Assembly: GCF_016808335.1 (NCBI RefSeq)
Contig: NC_053145.1
Location: 30,887,120 to 30,951,119, forward strand
Source: Panicum virgatum
Taxonomy: Eukaryota > Streptophyta > Magnoliopsida > Poales > Poaceae
Direction of reading: 5' to 3'
DNA: 64,000 nucleotides
A program made the position numbers and the translations under genes. Shown here one piece after another: positions 21,527 through 33,819 of this stretch (the first letter of the stretch is position 1; each line of letters begins with the position of its first letter). The notes beneath the pieces are model-generated. The model saw nothing but the letters and a program-made list of their open reading frames with translations, was not told the DNA's origin and searched no databases.

Positions 21527-22355
21527 CGAGTACTTGTGGCAGGTACCAATGTTGCCCGTGTGGAATTGATCCTTCGGGATCCGAGGTAGTATATGGAAGG
21601 TGTTTGAGGGGCAATAACTGTAATGGGTGCCATTTGCGGACCGTTGAGGCGAAGACGCACTGGTGACGAAGATGCTCATTTCGGCAATTAAGGATCGAGT
21701 TAGTTGGACCTGGAGACGGACCTATGTCAGCATGCACACCACTTATCCCTTATGAGGACGGTTCCGGTCCGAGCTAGCTATGCGCGACACCAAGACTGTA
21801 GGAGCTTAGAGATCAGTGCAGGGGGAGGACCAGTATTGGCGTGAAGGGGTATTGGTCCTCACGAGCCCCGATACAATAGGGAGAGGCTTCACAGTCTCGG
21901 GATGGTCTCTCTCGGGAGATCGTACCCAGAACCGGGAGAGCAGGATGGTTGCCATAGCCATTAGTTTTGTGACTGTAGACCGGTGCTCCGGAGATAGTTT
22001 ATGTTGATACCGGCTATCCTTGTGGCGAGTGGGTCCAGGTGTACAACCTCTACAGAGTGTAAAACTATACGTATAGCCATGTACTCGGTCATGTACGATT
22101 CTTGATCCGGCTTCACTAACTAGAGTAGTGTTACTGGATTTCTACCTCCCTCTAGTCTATATGCCTGCTTGGATAGCAGTTGAGGTGCGAGGAGTGGGAG
22201 TTCTCGTACTGCCTTGGTGGGTTATGTTAGTCTAGAGGTGTGACTAGACCGGAAGTCCGGGCTGCCAGAATGGCCCAAGTCTGGAGGAATTGGACATTAT
22301 ACTTGTGCTACTGTTGCTGCTTGCTTAGGAAAACCCCAGCTCAATCCTTGCATAC

Positions 22356-22770
22356 TGTCGGTGTTTACCGCCATGCCTGCTCAGGGATACCCTTAGCAGT
22401 AGGATTTGTAGGTAGGGATCGACGGCTCTGGAACTCGATGGTGCAAGGAACACAAAAATTTAGACAGGTTCGGGCCGCGAGTTGCATAATACCTACATCC
22501 TGTGTGGTGGTTTGTATTGCCTTAGGTGTGGATATCTTTGGAGGGGGTCCCTGCCCGCCCTTATATATCCAGGGGGACAGGGTTACATGGAAAGTCCTAG
22601 CCGAGTACAGTTGGAGTCCTACTACAACACAATCGGGTAGTTTCCTTTGTACTGCAGCTAGTTCTACGCCTATTTGGGTAGTTACAAGGGAGGTAAGGTA
22701 TATCCATGAGCTATCCCTTACTCTATAATATTCTATGTCTGTAAGCCGTCCCGCTGCCCCGGGTCTGACA
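22356..22770 (-). repeat. Element D 3' LTR
   Basis: On the plus strand it starts TGTCGGTGTTTACC and ends GGGTCTGACA. A minus-strand TATATAAG lies at about 22560-22567. Confidence 0.88.
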
Positions 22771-22783
22771 AGCCCCCGAGCTC
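22771..22783 (-). other. Polypurine tract of element D
   Basis: The minus strand reads GAGCTCGGGGGCT immediately before the LTR start, which fixes the element orientation as minus. Confidence 0.7.
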
Positions 22784-23385
22784 TTCGTAGCCGAGTCCTG
22801 CAGGAGTACTTGGCTGGGCGTCTTCAAGTACTTCAAATAGTCGGAACATCCTTCTGGTTGATTCTGGTTGGTTCTTCAGATACATCGAGTAGTCCTTCAA
22901 ATACTTCTATTTTCTTCGAGGCTGTGAGGTGCTCAAGCCCCGAAATCTTGATCATATATGGTGCGCGAAGTACTCGCGCTCCATATGGAGTAGCCCCCGA
23001 GCCTTAGGTTGAATCGTAGAATCAGACTGAGGGTCACTTTAGTCTTTTTCTTCTTCTTTATTTTTCAAAAAAATTGAAAAATAAATCTCTGATACATATA
23101 TTCCGCAGCCCCCGAGTCTTGAATTTAAATCCCTCCATTTAGATTTAAGAATCAATGTAAACTCGTGGCAAAAACTAAAAACTTCCCTGAGAAGGAAAGA
23201 ATCCGTTGGCATCCAAAATATTCACAAAATTGCTCCCGAAGACCGTATAAAGACGGTTGAAAACTTTCAAGGTTTTACCCCTTGAACTCCTGGCCGCCGT
23301 CAGACTCAGATTCACATTCGCCTCTTCTCAGTTAAAATCCAAAAGCCCCTCTCGTAGCCCCCGAGCTAGAACTCGTGACTGTGAG

Positions 23386-25712
23386 ATGGCTCCCAAGAAG
23401 AGAAAGTCCAAGATTGAAGAGGAAAGGATTGCCAATATGTCCACAGGTTGGCGTAAAAGCAGGATGGCTGAATCACTGGTCCGAGAGTTGGAGAGTATGG
23501 GTCTCCTCCAAGAGCAGGGCGTAAGCCAGTGGCGCGCTTGTGAAGGAGAAGATTACCCCATGGAAGGTACCCTTGAGACCATTATGTTTCGCGATTTTGT
23601 AGAACGTGGTTTCACTCTTCCCGTGTCATAATTTTTCTATAGACTTCTTCAGTTTTGGGGAATTCAATTACACCATCTCACTCCCCAATCCATCTTGCAT
23701 CTTTCAATTTTCACTCACTTCTGTGAGGCCTTCTTTGGAATTCTTCCCCATTTCCACCTTTTTCAACATTTCTTCTTCCTTGTTCCTGTTCCAAATGCCA
23801 CCAATCCCACAGTCGTTGGGGGATGTGAATTAGTACTCCATCCGGAAACCCGAAGCGAGTACTTGGCTTATGATCCGGTGAATAAGGGAGCCAAATGGAA
23901 GAAGTTCTGGTTCCATGTCGGGAACTTTGAATCTCCACTTCCAGAAAGGATTGCTGGTGCCCCGCAAGTCCAAGAAAGCTGGTCAAGTAAAGGACCTGGT
24001 GGCAAGCAAGTTGAAGCCATTCTTCGTGCAATAGCCATTGTTAAGAAGAAGGGAGTCACTGGAGATCATGTGGTCTTCTCATTTATCAGTCGCCGGATGC
24101 AGCCTCTCCAGTTGCGAAAGCATCCTGCCTTTAGATATGAAGGCACACAGGATCCCACTAGAATGTCCTCAGAGCCAATGGCTCAATCTAAAGTAATAAA
24201 GAGATGCTGCAAAGTACTCGATAACTTCGACAAGTCTTTGACGCTTCCAACACTCTTCTCGGCATAAAATCCTCCCGAGAATGCCTGGGTACGTGTTTTG
24301 GATACCATGTCGAGTACTTGTAGTTAACCATTTTTGATGTTCTGACTAAGTATTGGCTTCTTTCTGCAGAAAAATTATAAATCATGGTATTGTATGCCTC
24401 CGACTTCTGTAAATGCTGATTCTGATGATAGCAAGAAATGGAAGGTGGCTCCTGGATCAATGTTACAGAGGAAAGTTCCTCTTGTCGATGCCGGCCAGTA
24501 AGTATATAATATTTTGTTGATTGTATCCCATTTGCCATAGCTTTCTTATTCAGAATCTTGCTTGGCTAGGATCCAACATCTTTTGGCGCATGAGAAAGAT
24601 CAAGTCCAAGACTTCCGCAACTAGGTGTCGAGTGGTTCGCAAGGAACTAGTCAATCAGCCCCCAAATCTCCTGTAATTGGGTTGATCGAGACCCCCCGGC
24701 TGCCAGTTTGCCAAGTGCAGACACAGCTGAGAATCCAAGTGAACCAAGCCCTGAAAGATCTGATACTCTTGCGGCTGCTGAAGGAGCCTCCATTGCTGGT
24801 GGATTTGGGAGTAGTGGAGCAAAAGGGTCAAAAGGTCCTTCCGTTCGATTGGTACCATTCCAGTCTATGCCTCAGTCAGCCCAGGAAGAGTTGGGAAAGG
24901 AACTATTTGATGATCCACTTTTGTCTCTAGACAACATGAAGAAACTTGCAGATTGTATGCAGTGGAGCTTTAAATTTACCAAGGTGAGTCTTCTGCCGCT
25001 ACTTGTCTTCGTCGAGTAGTTGTTGATGTCTGACCAGATTCGGCTTGTATGTCTCAGGATGTAGCCAATCGATCTTTCTTGAAGTCTCGCGCTTTATATA
25101 AGACTGTAGATAATCGGAAGATCTTAGAGGAGAAAAAGGCCATGATTGCCAAACGACTGGATGAAGTCCTTGCTGCTCGGAACAAACTTTATGAAGCAAG
25201 TCAGCATCATCATCTGGAGGTTTGTGACATGAAGCGCCAGATTAAGAACCTTGAAGAAGAAATATCAAAGCTTCCAGAGGAAAATTTCAGGCTTCAGAAG
25301 CAATTGCAGACTGCCCAAGCCTGTAAGCACTCGATCTTTTGTCTTGATTTTGCTTTGTCATATCAATTTCTGAGATATGTTCCCATCAGGTTCTCCGGAA
25401 GACCATACTCGACTAATAGCAGCAGCTCAAGCTCTTGTGGATGTGGTTGATACTGAAGAAGAGTCGTCAAGTAGCAAGACCTTGGTGGAGCGTTTGGAAG
25501 AAGCTCCCCAGAAATTTTTTGATGTTATGATGGCTACTTACAAGAATTATCTAACCCACATGATCGGAGTTGTCAAGTCATACTTGCCTCTGTTTAATTT
25601 AGCTCTGATAGCTAAAGGAATAGCTCCCAGTTGCTCTTATGAGAAATTCTGAGAGTATTGTAAGGAATCAGAAGTGATTACGGAGGAAATTCTGAAGAAC
25701 ATGACAGAGTAG
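23386..25712 (+). pseudogene. Antisense spliced gene of element D (putative gypsy-type transposon domain)
   Basis: It runs opposite to gag-pol. TATAAAG lies upstream at about 23246. The ATG at 23386 opens MAPKKRKSKIEEER, with a PKKRK nuclear-localisation-like motif. Exon 1 (to about 24282) contains FFYRLLQFWGIQLHHLTPQS and CELVLHPETRSEYLAYDP, typical of the plant putative gypsy-type transposon domain. Exons 2 (24370-24497), 3 (from about 24571 to 24983), 4 (25058-25322) and 5 (25390-25712) have GT-AG borders. Exon 4 encodes a coiled coil (LEEEISKLPEENFRLQKQL). In-frame stops (TAA 23629-23631, TAA 24265-24267, TGA near 25650) break it. Antisense genes are known between integrase and 3' LTR in grass Tat-lineage elements; the function is unknown. 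Confidence 0.78.
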
Positions 25713-25841
25713 ACTGCTTGTAACAACTCTTATAATCTTCATTAGATTCTTGTCGTTGTCCATAATTCGTATCCTGTTGGTGTGTCTTCAGAAGCATGAT
25801 ATGATACCGTAGGATAAATATGAACTAATCGAGTAGAATAC

Positions 25842-26460
25842 TTGAATGGAGTAATCCTTAAAGTTAATCATTTAGGGTGAGTCCCGTCAGACTACCCGAT
25901 TTGAGAAACTTGTAAAGGTATCCATAAACTACTCGAGCAAGTGAGTAGTGTGTCCTTACGAAGGACTGGAGTAATCCATAAGACAAAACTGTTTGGTACG
26001 AACCCCGTCGGGTTGCCCAAGATGTAAATGACATAGGGATATCCAAGGCTTACTCGAGCAAGGCGAGTAAGGTGTCATTTAACCAAGGGCTGGAGTAATC
26101 CTTAAGGAAAAACTGTTAGGTACGAACCCCGTCGGGTTGTCCAAGATGTAAATGCCAGAAAGATATCCGAAACTTACTCGAGTGAGGCGAGTAAGGTGTC
26201 TAACTTGTAGACTGGAGTAACTACTAAGATTGACCTATTAGGGTGAACCCCGTCGGGTTGCCCAAGATGGACAAAATGTAGTAGTATCCACAACGTACTC
26301 GAGCAAGCGAGTAGTTTTGCATTTACAGCAATGCTGGAGTTCCTCATAGTTGACCTGTTAGGATGAACTCCGTCGAGTTACCCAAGATGGACAACTAGTA
26401 AAGGTATCCATTCACCTTCTCGAGCTAGGCGAGTAGGTTGTGCCCTTATATTAAGGGAAA
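25842..26460. repeat. Five-copy 121-bp tandem repeat in element D
   Basis: The anchor ACTCGAG (last copy altered) recurs at about 25931, 26052, 26176, 26297 and 26418, a spacing of 121-124 bp. Each unit also has a CCCCGTCGGGTTGCCCAAGA-type segment and a short inverted pair (ACTCGAGCAAGGCGAGT). It lies between the integrase end and the antisense gene, in the element 3' non-coding region. Confidence 0.9.
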
Positions 26461-26610
26461 GGATGCGGTTTGTGTAGTTGTTCTGATGGAAAACTGTGTA
26501 AGCTTATCCTGAACTGGTGATGCTGTCAGATTGCCTTTAATGTAGTCGATATGACAATAAGGATCCTCACTTTATTAAAGAAATCAACTAACACCACTAA
26601 GCTGCTTGGA

Positions 26611-27580
26611 TCAAGGATAAAACTTGTGCAAGTGCTCGATGTTCCAGGAATTCGGTACCTCATTGCCATCTGCATCAGTGATTCTGTATGAACCTGGTCT
26701 TGTAACCTTAGTTACGATGAAGGGACATTCCCATCTAGAATTTAACTTGTGCAGTCTTGTCTCATCCTGAATCCAGCAAAGTACTAGATCTCCAATGTTG
26801 AAGGATCTTTGCTGGATGTTGCGATCATGATAGCGTCTGACTCCTTGAAGATACCTAGCCGATTGAGTTAAGGCATTGACTCTGGCCTCTTCGACTGAAT
26901 CTAACTCAAGTTGTCGAGCTTCATCTGCTTCTCCTTCTTGATAGGCTTCTACTCTTGGGGATCTCCACATGATATCAGTGGGTAGTATAGCTTCTGACCC
27001 ATAGGTAAGAAAGAAAGGAGATTGTCCCGTTGCTTTGCTAGGCTGGGTTCGTAGCCCCCAGACTACATGAGGTAATTCTTGAATCCATTTGCCACATTTC
27101 TTGGTGTTGCCATCATAGAGTCTTTTCTTCAGGCCATCGAGTACTAAACCATTGAAGCGCTCAACTTATCCATTTTCTCGAGGATGAGCTATTGAAGCAT
27201 ATTTGACCTCAATGCAGGAGTTGTCACAGAAATCCCAAAAAGGTTGTGACGTGAAGTTGGAGCCGAGATCTGTAATATTGGTGTGAGGAAAGCCAAATCG
27301 GTGGATAATGTCAGATATGAAATCCACTACTCTGTCGGATGATATCTTGACAATGGGCTTGTACTCGATCCACTTGGTGAACTTGTCGACTGCTACCAGC
27401 ACATGATTGAATCCTCCTGGAGCTACGGTTAATGGTTCGATCATGTCCAAACTCCAACAGACGAACGGCCATGATGGAGGGATTGTTATCAAGTTATGTG
27501 CTGGGACGTGAGTCTTCTTGCCGAAGAATTGGCAGCCAGGGCACTGTCTGACCAAGTCTTCTGCATCCGAAATAGCTGTT
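26611..27580 (-). pseudogene. Element D integrase
   Basis: Starting from CPGCQFFGKK, the core motifs are WSLDMIEP (first Asp), NITDLGSNF (second Asp) and, after an in-frame TAA at 27166-27168, VERFNG (Glu). The C-terminal part (26611-26970) contains VRRYHDRNIQQRSFNIGDLV and ends HLHKFYP. The domain is complete in length but split by the stop, which replaces a residue expected to be Gln. Confidence 0.88.
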
Positions 27581-27582
27581 GG

Positions 27583-29737
27583 CTAGAAGAATCCTGACCT
27601 ATACGCCTTGCCGACTAGTGTCCTTGATGCAGCGTGATTGCCGCAAACTCCTTCGTGTATTTCTCGGAGGATGTCTTTGCCTTCTTCAAGGTTAACACAC
27701 TTCATGAGAAATCCTGAAGCAGAGCGTTTGTATAGGTTGTCGCCGACGAGGACCAAACCCTTGCTACGCCTGATGATGCGGGCAGCTTCAGCGCTTTTAG
27801 GATCAACATGTGGTGGAAGCTCGAACTCCTTGATGAAGTCGATAAACTGAGTCCGCCAATCTTCTTCAATCATCAGCACTTCTCTGAGTGTGGCCGGGGC
27901 CTCCGTGTCAGGGGTTTGTTGGCTTTGTTCCTTGACTGATGGGTGGTGAAGTTCATGGACGAAAACTCCTGGTGGAACAGCTGCTCGAGTGGACCCAAGT
28001 TTGGAGAGGACATCGGCTCCCACGTTGTTGTTGCGATCGACGTGGTGGATTTCCAATCCTGAGAACTTGTTTTCGAGCTTTCTGATTTCTTCAACGTATG
28101 CGTCCATTGTATCCTTGTTGATGTCCCATTCTTTATTGACTTGTTGAACGACGAGTAGAGAATCGCTGTAGACAAGTAGTCGCTTGATGCCGAGAGATAC
28201 TGCTAGTCGGAGGCCGTGTAGCAGCCTCGTATTCAGCTTCATTGTTGGAGACCTTGAACAAGATTTGGAACACAGACTTCAATTGTTCTCCCTTGGGGGA
28301 GATGAACAAAACTCCTGCGCCGCCTCCGTCGATCTTGAGTGATCCATCGAAGTACATCACCCAATGCTCTGGAATATTCTGGGGTGCTGGAATTTGATTT
28401 TCCCGCCATTCAGCCAAGAAGTCGACTAGTGCCTGTGACTTGATTGCTGTTCTTGGCTTGAAGTTGATTTCCAAGGCTCCCAGTTCAACTGCCCACTTTG
28501 AGATTCGTCCAGTGGCATCCCGTTTGTGGAGTATATCCCCCAATGGGAAGTCAGTTATGATTGAGATCTTGTATTTGTTGAAGTAATGCCGGAGCTTTCT
28601 AAAGGTGATTAGAATTTCATACAGAAGTTTCTGAATTGATGGATATCTAACCTTTGATTCAGAGAGTACTTCGCTGATGAAGTAGACTGGTCTCTGAACA
28701 CCGTAAGCGTGGCCTTTCTCCGGGCGTTCGACTACTATCGCCGTACTAACTACATGGGTAGTCACAGTGATGTAGAGGAGTAATTCCTCACCGGGTAGTG
28801 GAGCTGATAGAATCGGCGGTGATTGGAGATGATGCTTGAGATTCTCGAGTGCTTCCGCAGCTTTTGTAGTCCACTCGAATTTATCTTGTCGCTTTAGGAG
28901 TTTGAAGAAGGGTAATCCCCGTTCGCCAAGCCTGGACAAGAATCGATTCAAGACTGCCATGCAGCCTGTAAGCTTCTGGACGTCCTTGATGGTAGCTGGA
29001 ATGTCCATGGCCATGATGGCATTGATCTTCTCTGGATTAGCCTCAATTCCCCAGTTACAGACGATGAATCCAAGTAGTTTTCCAGAGGGTACACCAAAAA
29101 CACACTTGGTTGGGTTGAGCTTCCAGCGGAATTTTCGGAGGCTGTTGAAGGTCTCTTCCAGGTCAGCAATGAATTGATCCTGGGTCTTCATTTTGACAAC
29201 AACGTCGTCAACATAGGCTTCAACATTGCGATGTAGCTGATCGGAGAAGCACAGCTGTATCGCACGCTGGTAGGTATCGCCAGCGTTCTTCAACCCAAAG
29301 AACATGGTCTTGTAGGCATATGCCCTGTAAGGGGTGATGAAGGCTGTCTTGATTTGGTCTTCTTCTTTTAGAGCGATCTGATGATACCCTAAGTAGCAGT
29401 CGAGGAAGGATAACAGGAGACATCCTGCTGTTGAGTCGATTACTTGATCAATACATGGTAGCCCGAAAGGATCCTTCGGGCAATGCTTGTTTAGATCAGT
29501 GTAGTCGACGCACATCCTCCACTCGTTGTTGTTCTTCTTCTAGATGAACACAGGGTTGGCCAGCCAATCAGGGTGGTAGACTTCCTTGATGCACCCTGTT
29601 GTGAGTAGTTTTGCCAGCTCTTTCTTGATGGCCTCTCGCTTGTCCGGTGAGAATCGCCGTAGCCGTTGCTTCTTTGGTGTGGCGTTAGGGTCGACCTTAA
29701 AGGCATGCTCGATCAACTCCTTGGGCACCCCTGGCAT
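27583..29737 (-). pseudogene. Element D reverse transcriptase with two RNase H domains
   Basis: RT motifs: RMCVDYTDLNKHCPKDPFGL (29515 on), SFLDCYLGYHQI and AYVDDVVVK. The first RNase H follows (ITVTTHVVSTAIV, then ITDFPLGDIL). A second RNase H begins at about 28350 with MYFDGSLKIDGGGAGV and NNEAEYEA, and continues after a frameshift near 28215 with LLVYSDSLLVVQQV. A second, plant/archaeal-like RNase H is a hallmark of the Tat lineage. The spacer to integrase ends near 27583. An in-frame TAG lies at 29540-29542. Confidence 0.88.
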
Positions 29738-30864
29738 ATCCGCTGGTTTCCACGTGAATACGTCTCGGTTGGCCGTAAGGAAGTTGACGAGCTCGAGTTC
29801 CTATTTGTCACCCAGTCCTGCTCCGATGATGGCTGTCTTGGAGTCGTCTCCCTCCTGTAACTGGATAGTCTTGGTGCCCACATCACCAGTTGGTTTAACC
29901 GATGATTGGCTTTACTTTTTGGAAGGCATTGACTCCTTGAGGGAGAGTTCCTTAGCAGCATCACGTATTTCGCTGACAGACTAGGAACCCAGATTGTGGC
30001 CACATGATCTATTTCTTCCTTGTCACATTTGAAAGACTTGAGGAGGTCTCTGCTTAGTGAAATGACTCCTGTGTTGCCTGGCATCTTGAGGAGCAGGTAG
30101 ACATAGTGCGGCACTGCCATGAACTTGGCTAGTGCAGGTCTTCCCAAGATAGCATGGTAAGAGGACTCGAAGTCGGCTACTTCGAATTTGATGTACTCTG
30201 TCCGGAAGTTTTGTTCTGTACCAAATGTGACTGGGAGGTTTACCGAGCCAATTGGTGTAGAAGAGTTTCCAGGAACAATGCCGTAGAACGAAGCCTTGCT
30301 TGGAGTAAGCAGACTCATATAGTTGAGGCCCATCTTTACCAATGTGCTTGCAAAGATCAGGTTGAGCCCACTTCCGCTGTCGATGAGTACTCGAGTAAGC
30401 TTGGAGCCCTGAATGACTGGATCGAGTACTAGCGGGAACTTTCCAGGTTCAGAGAAGCTGGTCCACTGATCTTCCCTGGAGAAGGTAATGGGCACCTCGC
30501 TATATTTGAGTGGCCTCTGAATTGCTGGCTCGACTGAGAGGATCTCTCTGAGTAGGAGCTTCTGAGCTCGCTTGGAGAAGCTAGGATCTCCTCCAAATAT
30601 GACGTTGACGACATTTTGGTGCTGTTGGAAACCATCACGGTCTTTCTTGTCATCTTCATCATCTTTGTCTTGTTCTTTCTTCGGGGCGGCCGCGGGTGCC
30701 GACTGGAAGGACTTGCGCAAGATAGTGCACTCCCACATCGAGTGGTTGCTCTTGGGGTGGATTGGGCACCTCTTGTTGTGGAGAATCTTGTCGAACTAGT
30801 TCTGCGTCTTGTTGCTCTTCTTACCACGTGGTGTGCAATCCATAGTGCCGACTGTATCGTCTGG
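29738..30864 (-). pseudogene. Element D zinc knuckle and aspartic protease
   Basis: The N-terminal part has a Cys/His cluster around CPIHPKSNHSMWEC. The protease shows VLIDSGSGLNLIFA (catalytic Asp) and HAILGRPALAKF. Correct reading is lost by a frameshift near 30000: residues after VATIW drift out of family sequence, while the next frame carries NRDVFTW and GVPKELIEHAF toward the RT. Confidence 0.84.
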
Positions 30865-32163
30865 CTAGTTGCTGGGGCCTCCACGGTCGTTATGGCGCTT
30901 CCCATTGTTGTCGTTGTTGCGGCGGGGAAAGCGACTGCGTTCTTGCTCCTCTTCATCTGCCCAGCGCTGCATCATGTCACGTAGATCTACCACAGTTTTG
31001 AGCCGATTACGCCCAAAGTCGCGGTATAGTGACTGGACGGTGATGCCACTCTGGAAGTAGTCGATGACATCGTCGTCGGTGACGTTGGGGATTTTAGCTC
31101 TTGTGTCGTAGAAGCGCTTGACATAGGATCTGATCGACTCGCCTTGCTCCTTCTTGATCATGAATAGGGCGTGGCGAGTAGCTACTCGGTGTAGCGACCC
31201 TTGGAAGTTGTCGACGAACGCGTTCTTGAGGTCCTCCGATGAGTGGATTGATTCGCGCACCAAGCTTTCGAGCCACGTGAGGGGTGCGGGCTCCAGGGCC
31301 ATCGGGAGGTAGAGGACTTTTGTGTTGGTGTCTCCTCCTGCAACACTAATAGCGGTCAAGTATAATCGTAACCATTGAGCAGGGTCTTGCTTACCGTGGT
31401 ACTTTTGGATGTTCGTAGGCTTGAAATCCTTCGGGTACTCGATGCTGTCGAAAGCCTTGCTCAGGGCTTGGGAGCGGTCGGAGTTATCCGCAAGTTGTGA
31501 TCTGCGTCTTGCATTGATGATGTCCCGTGTGTCCACAATGGAGTCGGCTACATCTTCCCTATTGTTCCCACGGTTGTTGTTGTTGTTGCGGTTTGGCTGA
31601 GGGCCAGGAGCTTGATTTGCTTGTGGTTGGCCACCTCTGAGGCAATGACTACTCGCAGCTTCCTGATCCTCTTGGTTTCTTTGGTTCTGCTGTTCCTATT
31701 GCTATTGACGCTGGTGGCCTCCGGGGGTACGGCTTGCTTGAGGTATTGCTGTTGCAGTAGCCCTTGATCGCGTACCATGAAGCTTGGATAGGGGATTCTG
31801 TCTCTCGAGTTGTTCAACAATGTTTTTGGTGAGATTTATGACTCGTTCCAACTCGGGATTCTGGGGCATCATCATGAGTCGCAGGGTTGCTTCTGTCATT
31901 GCGGCAATTGGTGTTCTAAAGATAGGATCCGCAACATTGTTGAATTCGTTGTTGAGGTTGCATGGCGGGAGATGAGCACGTTCGGCCGCATGAACCCTGT
32001 GTGCTTCTTTTTGTTGATTCCTTGCCCTGCGGGCTATGTGAGTGGCTTCATCTTCATCAGCTGGAGCGTCTTGGGTCAGATTGTCTGCTGAGATCTGATC
32101 CAAGGCTTCATTTGGATCATGGTGGCTTGGAGCATCCCCGGGATGGATGATTACCGGAACCAA
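30865..32163 (-). pseudogene. Element D gag
   Basis: The ATG at 32161-32163 opens a Pro/Asp-rich N-terminus (MVPVIIHPGDAPSHHDPN). TAG codons at 31702-31704 and 31696-31698 interrupt a Gln/Asn-rich linker. The capsid region (from 31536) contains IQKYHGKQDPAQWLRLYLTA, LTWLESL and SIRSYVKRFYDTRAKIP. The C-terminus is basic (RSRFPRRNNDNNGKRH). The same frame continues into the protease segment. Confidence 0.86.
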
Positions 32164-32899
32164 ACGCTCGTGAGAGAAGCTTTCCAGGTCTGATTCGTGA
32201 TCAGCTAGGACAGTTCCACTAGAGCCAGTTTCCCTCTCGGTTTCGAGGGGAGTGCCGTGTTGAAATGGGAGATCATCAATGCTGGCGACTTCTCACAGGT
32301 TGTCGAGTAGTTCTGCGAGGGTATGGCCTCAGCAAGATTTGAGTTGCATCTTAGCCAATGCATTGGTGATGAAATCCAGGCCGTCCTGAGGTGAGTCGAC
32401 TGGATCTGGGTAAACGTTGGAAACGGGTGCCTCCCGGCTAGCGGTGGCTGATTGGTTTTCGACGTGAAGTAGGCGATCCAAGCTATTTTCATAGGAGGAT
32501 CTAATCATCTATTTGTAAACAGATGATGAATTGCGCAAACCAAAGACTGGTTACGCAATAAGAGTCTCAATCTGAGTAGAATTTGGTCTGAGATCGATCT
32601 GAGTTCGAGCAGAACCCGACTTGTCTTCGAGTTTTGCCTCGATCTCCTTGGCGAGGTCGGGAAGCAACGTGACGCCGCGATTACAGGATCTGGCGATCTT
32701 GTTGGAATCTTCTGACGTAGGGATCTTTGGTGTGGGAGAGTTGGTTAGGTGGCTGTCGAAACCGCCCGAACCATTGGCGACGCAGACCCACGAGCCGAAG
32801 ATGAAGGCGGCGCCTCTGGGAGGCGTCATGGTGCTGAAAGCGAAAGTGGCCATCGAACTCGCCGATGAACTCGCCGAGTCCCCTACCTGGCGCACCAGC
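32164..32899 (-). other. Element D 5' untranslated region with primer site
   Basis: No coding domain. The primer site is at 32881-32897, reading TGGTGCGCCAGGTAGGG on the minus strand next to the LTR. This sequence is common in grass Tat-lineage elements. I do not assign the tRNA with confidence. Confidence 0.7.
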
Positions 32900-33315
32900 T
32901 ATTGGTGTTTACCACAAATCCTGCTCAGGGATACCCTTAGCAGTAGGGTTTGTGGGTAGGGATCGACGGCTCTGGAACTCGATGGTGCAAGGAACACAAA
33001 GATTTAGACAGGTTCGGGCCGCGAGTTGCATAATACCCTACGTCCTGTGTGGTGGTTTGTATTGCTTTAGGTGTGGATGTCTTTGGAGGGGGTCCCTGCC
33101 CGCCCTTATATATCCGGGGGGACAGGGTTACATGGAAAGTCCTAGCCGAGTACAGTTGGAGTCCTACTACAACACAGTCGGGTAGTTTCCTTTGTACTGC
33201 AGCTAGTTCTACGCCTATTCGGGTAGTTACAAGGGAGGTAAGGTACATCCATGAGCTATCCCTTACTCTAGAACATTCTATGTCTATAAGTAGTCCCGCT
33301 GCCCTAGGTCTGAGA
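32900..33315 (-). repeat. Element D 5' LTR with mutated ends
   Basis: It aligns over its length to 22356-22770. Its terminal dinucleotides have decayed: the plus-strand start is TATTGG instead of TGTCGG, and the end is CTGAGA instead of CTGACA. The minus-strand TATATAAG lies at about 33104-33111. Confidence 0.86.
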
Positions 33316-33819
33316 CATACTTTTTTCATCTTTGCATCCACTTAAAGCTGCATTCGGATGGTGACGTGAGCCTATCTCGTCCTTGGGAATAGATTGTTAG
33401 ATAAAGGATTCGATGTGAACATCAAGTCTGACAATGAAGAATGAAGCTAAGGATCAGACGTTCCAGTCGGTATCCGACTTGAAGATCAAGCTGACGAAGA
33501 AGAAAGAGACTAAGGACCGGCTCGTGCTATGCTCAAGGTTGCCTGTGGAGGAGAAGTGATCATGAAGGATGGCCCAGAAGCTTAGCTACCACTTTCCACT
33601 TTCTAATTGTTTCTTTTTAGCCCAAGGGGCTTGTACTCTGAAACTCGTATCACAATCCTTTGGATTTTGTAATAAATAAATCCTTCTAATGACTTTTGAC
33701 GAGAAGTATGACTGTGATATGTAATTGAAATGAGTTCTGTATGTGATAGCTACTGATCCAGGGACTATCACGAAGATACAGGGAGTCGGGTTGTCCTTTC
33801 GGAAACCTGGTTCGTTTTA

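Larger units (their letters stand above)
22356..33315 (-). mobile_element. Element D: complete Tat-lineage Ty3/gypsy element
   Basis: It is 10.96 kb, flanked by the perfect 5-bp duplication CATAC (22351-22355, 33316-33320). LTRs are 415-416 bp. On the minus strand the order is 5' LTR (right), primer site, gag, protease, RT, RNase H, a second RNase H, integrase, tandem repeats, an antisense spliced gene, polypurine tract and 3' LTR (left). The dual RNase H and antisense gene mark the Tat lineage. Two frameshifts and several stops make it non-autonomous now. The LTRs differ at about 24 sites by eye, mostly transitions. Confidence 0.9.
21527..33819 (+). repeat. Fragment H: 3' part of a Tekay-type LTR, split by element D
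   Basis: Bases 21527-22355 and 33316-33819 together form about 1.3 kb matching the 3' part of the element B LTR in the opposite orientation. Examples are the TACTGATCCAGGGACTATCA block near 33755 and the final GGTTCGTTT. The last bases read TTTTA where B has TTTCA. No primer site follows, so this is a truncated solo LTR or a broken element. Element D is inserted with TSD CATAC. Confidence 0.75.

Noticed and set aside
22240..22728. 162-codon ORF, partly repeated at 32865-33345
   Set aside because: Lies across LTR D; duplication reflects the two LTRs, not a gene family.
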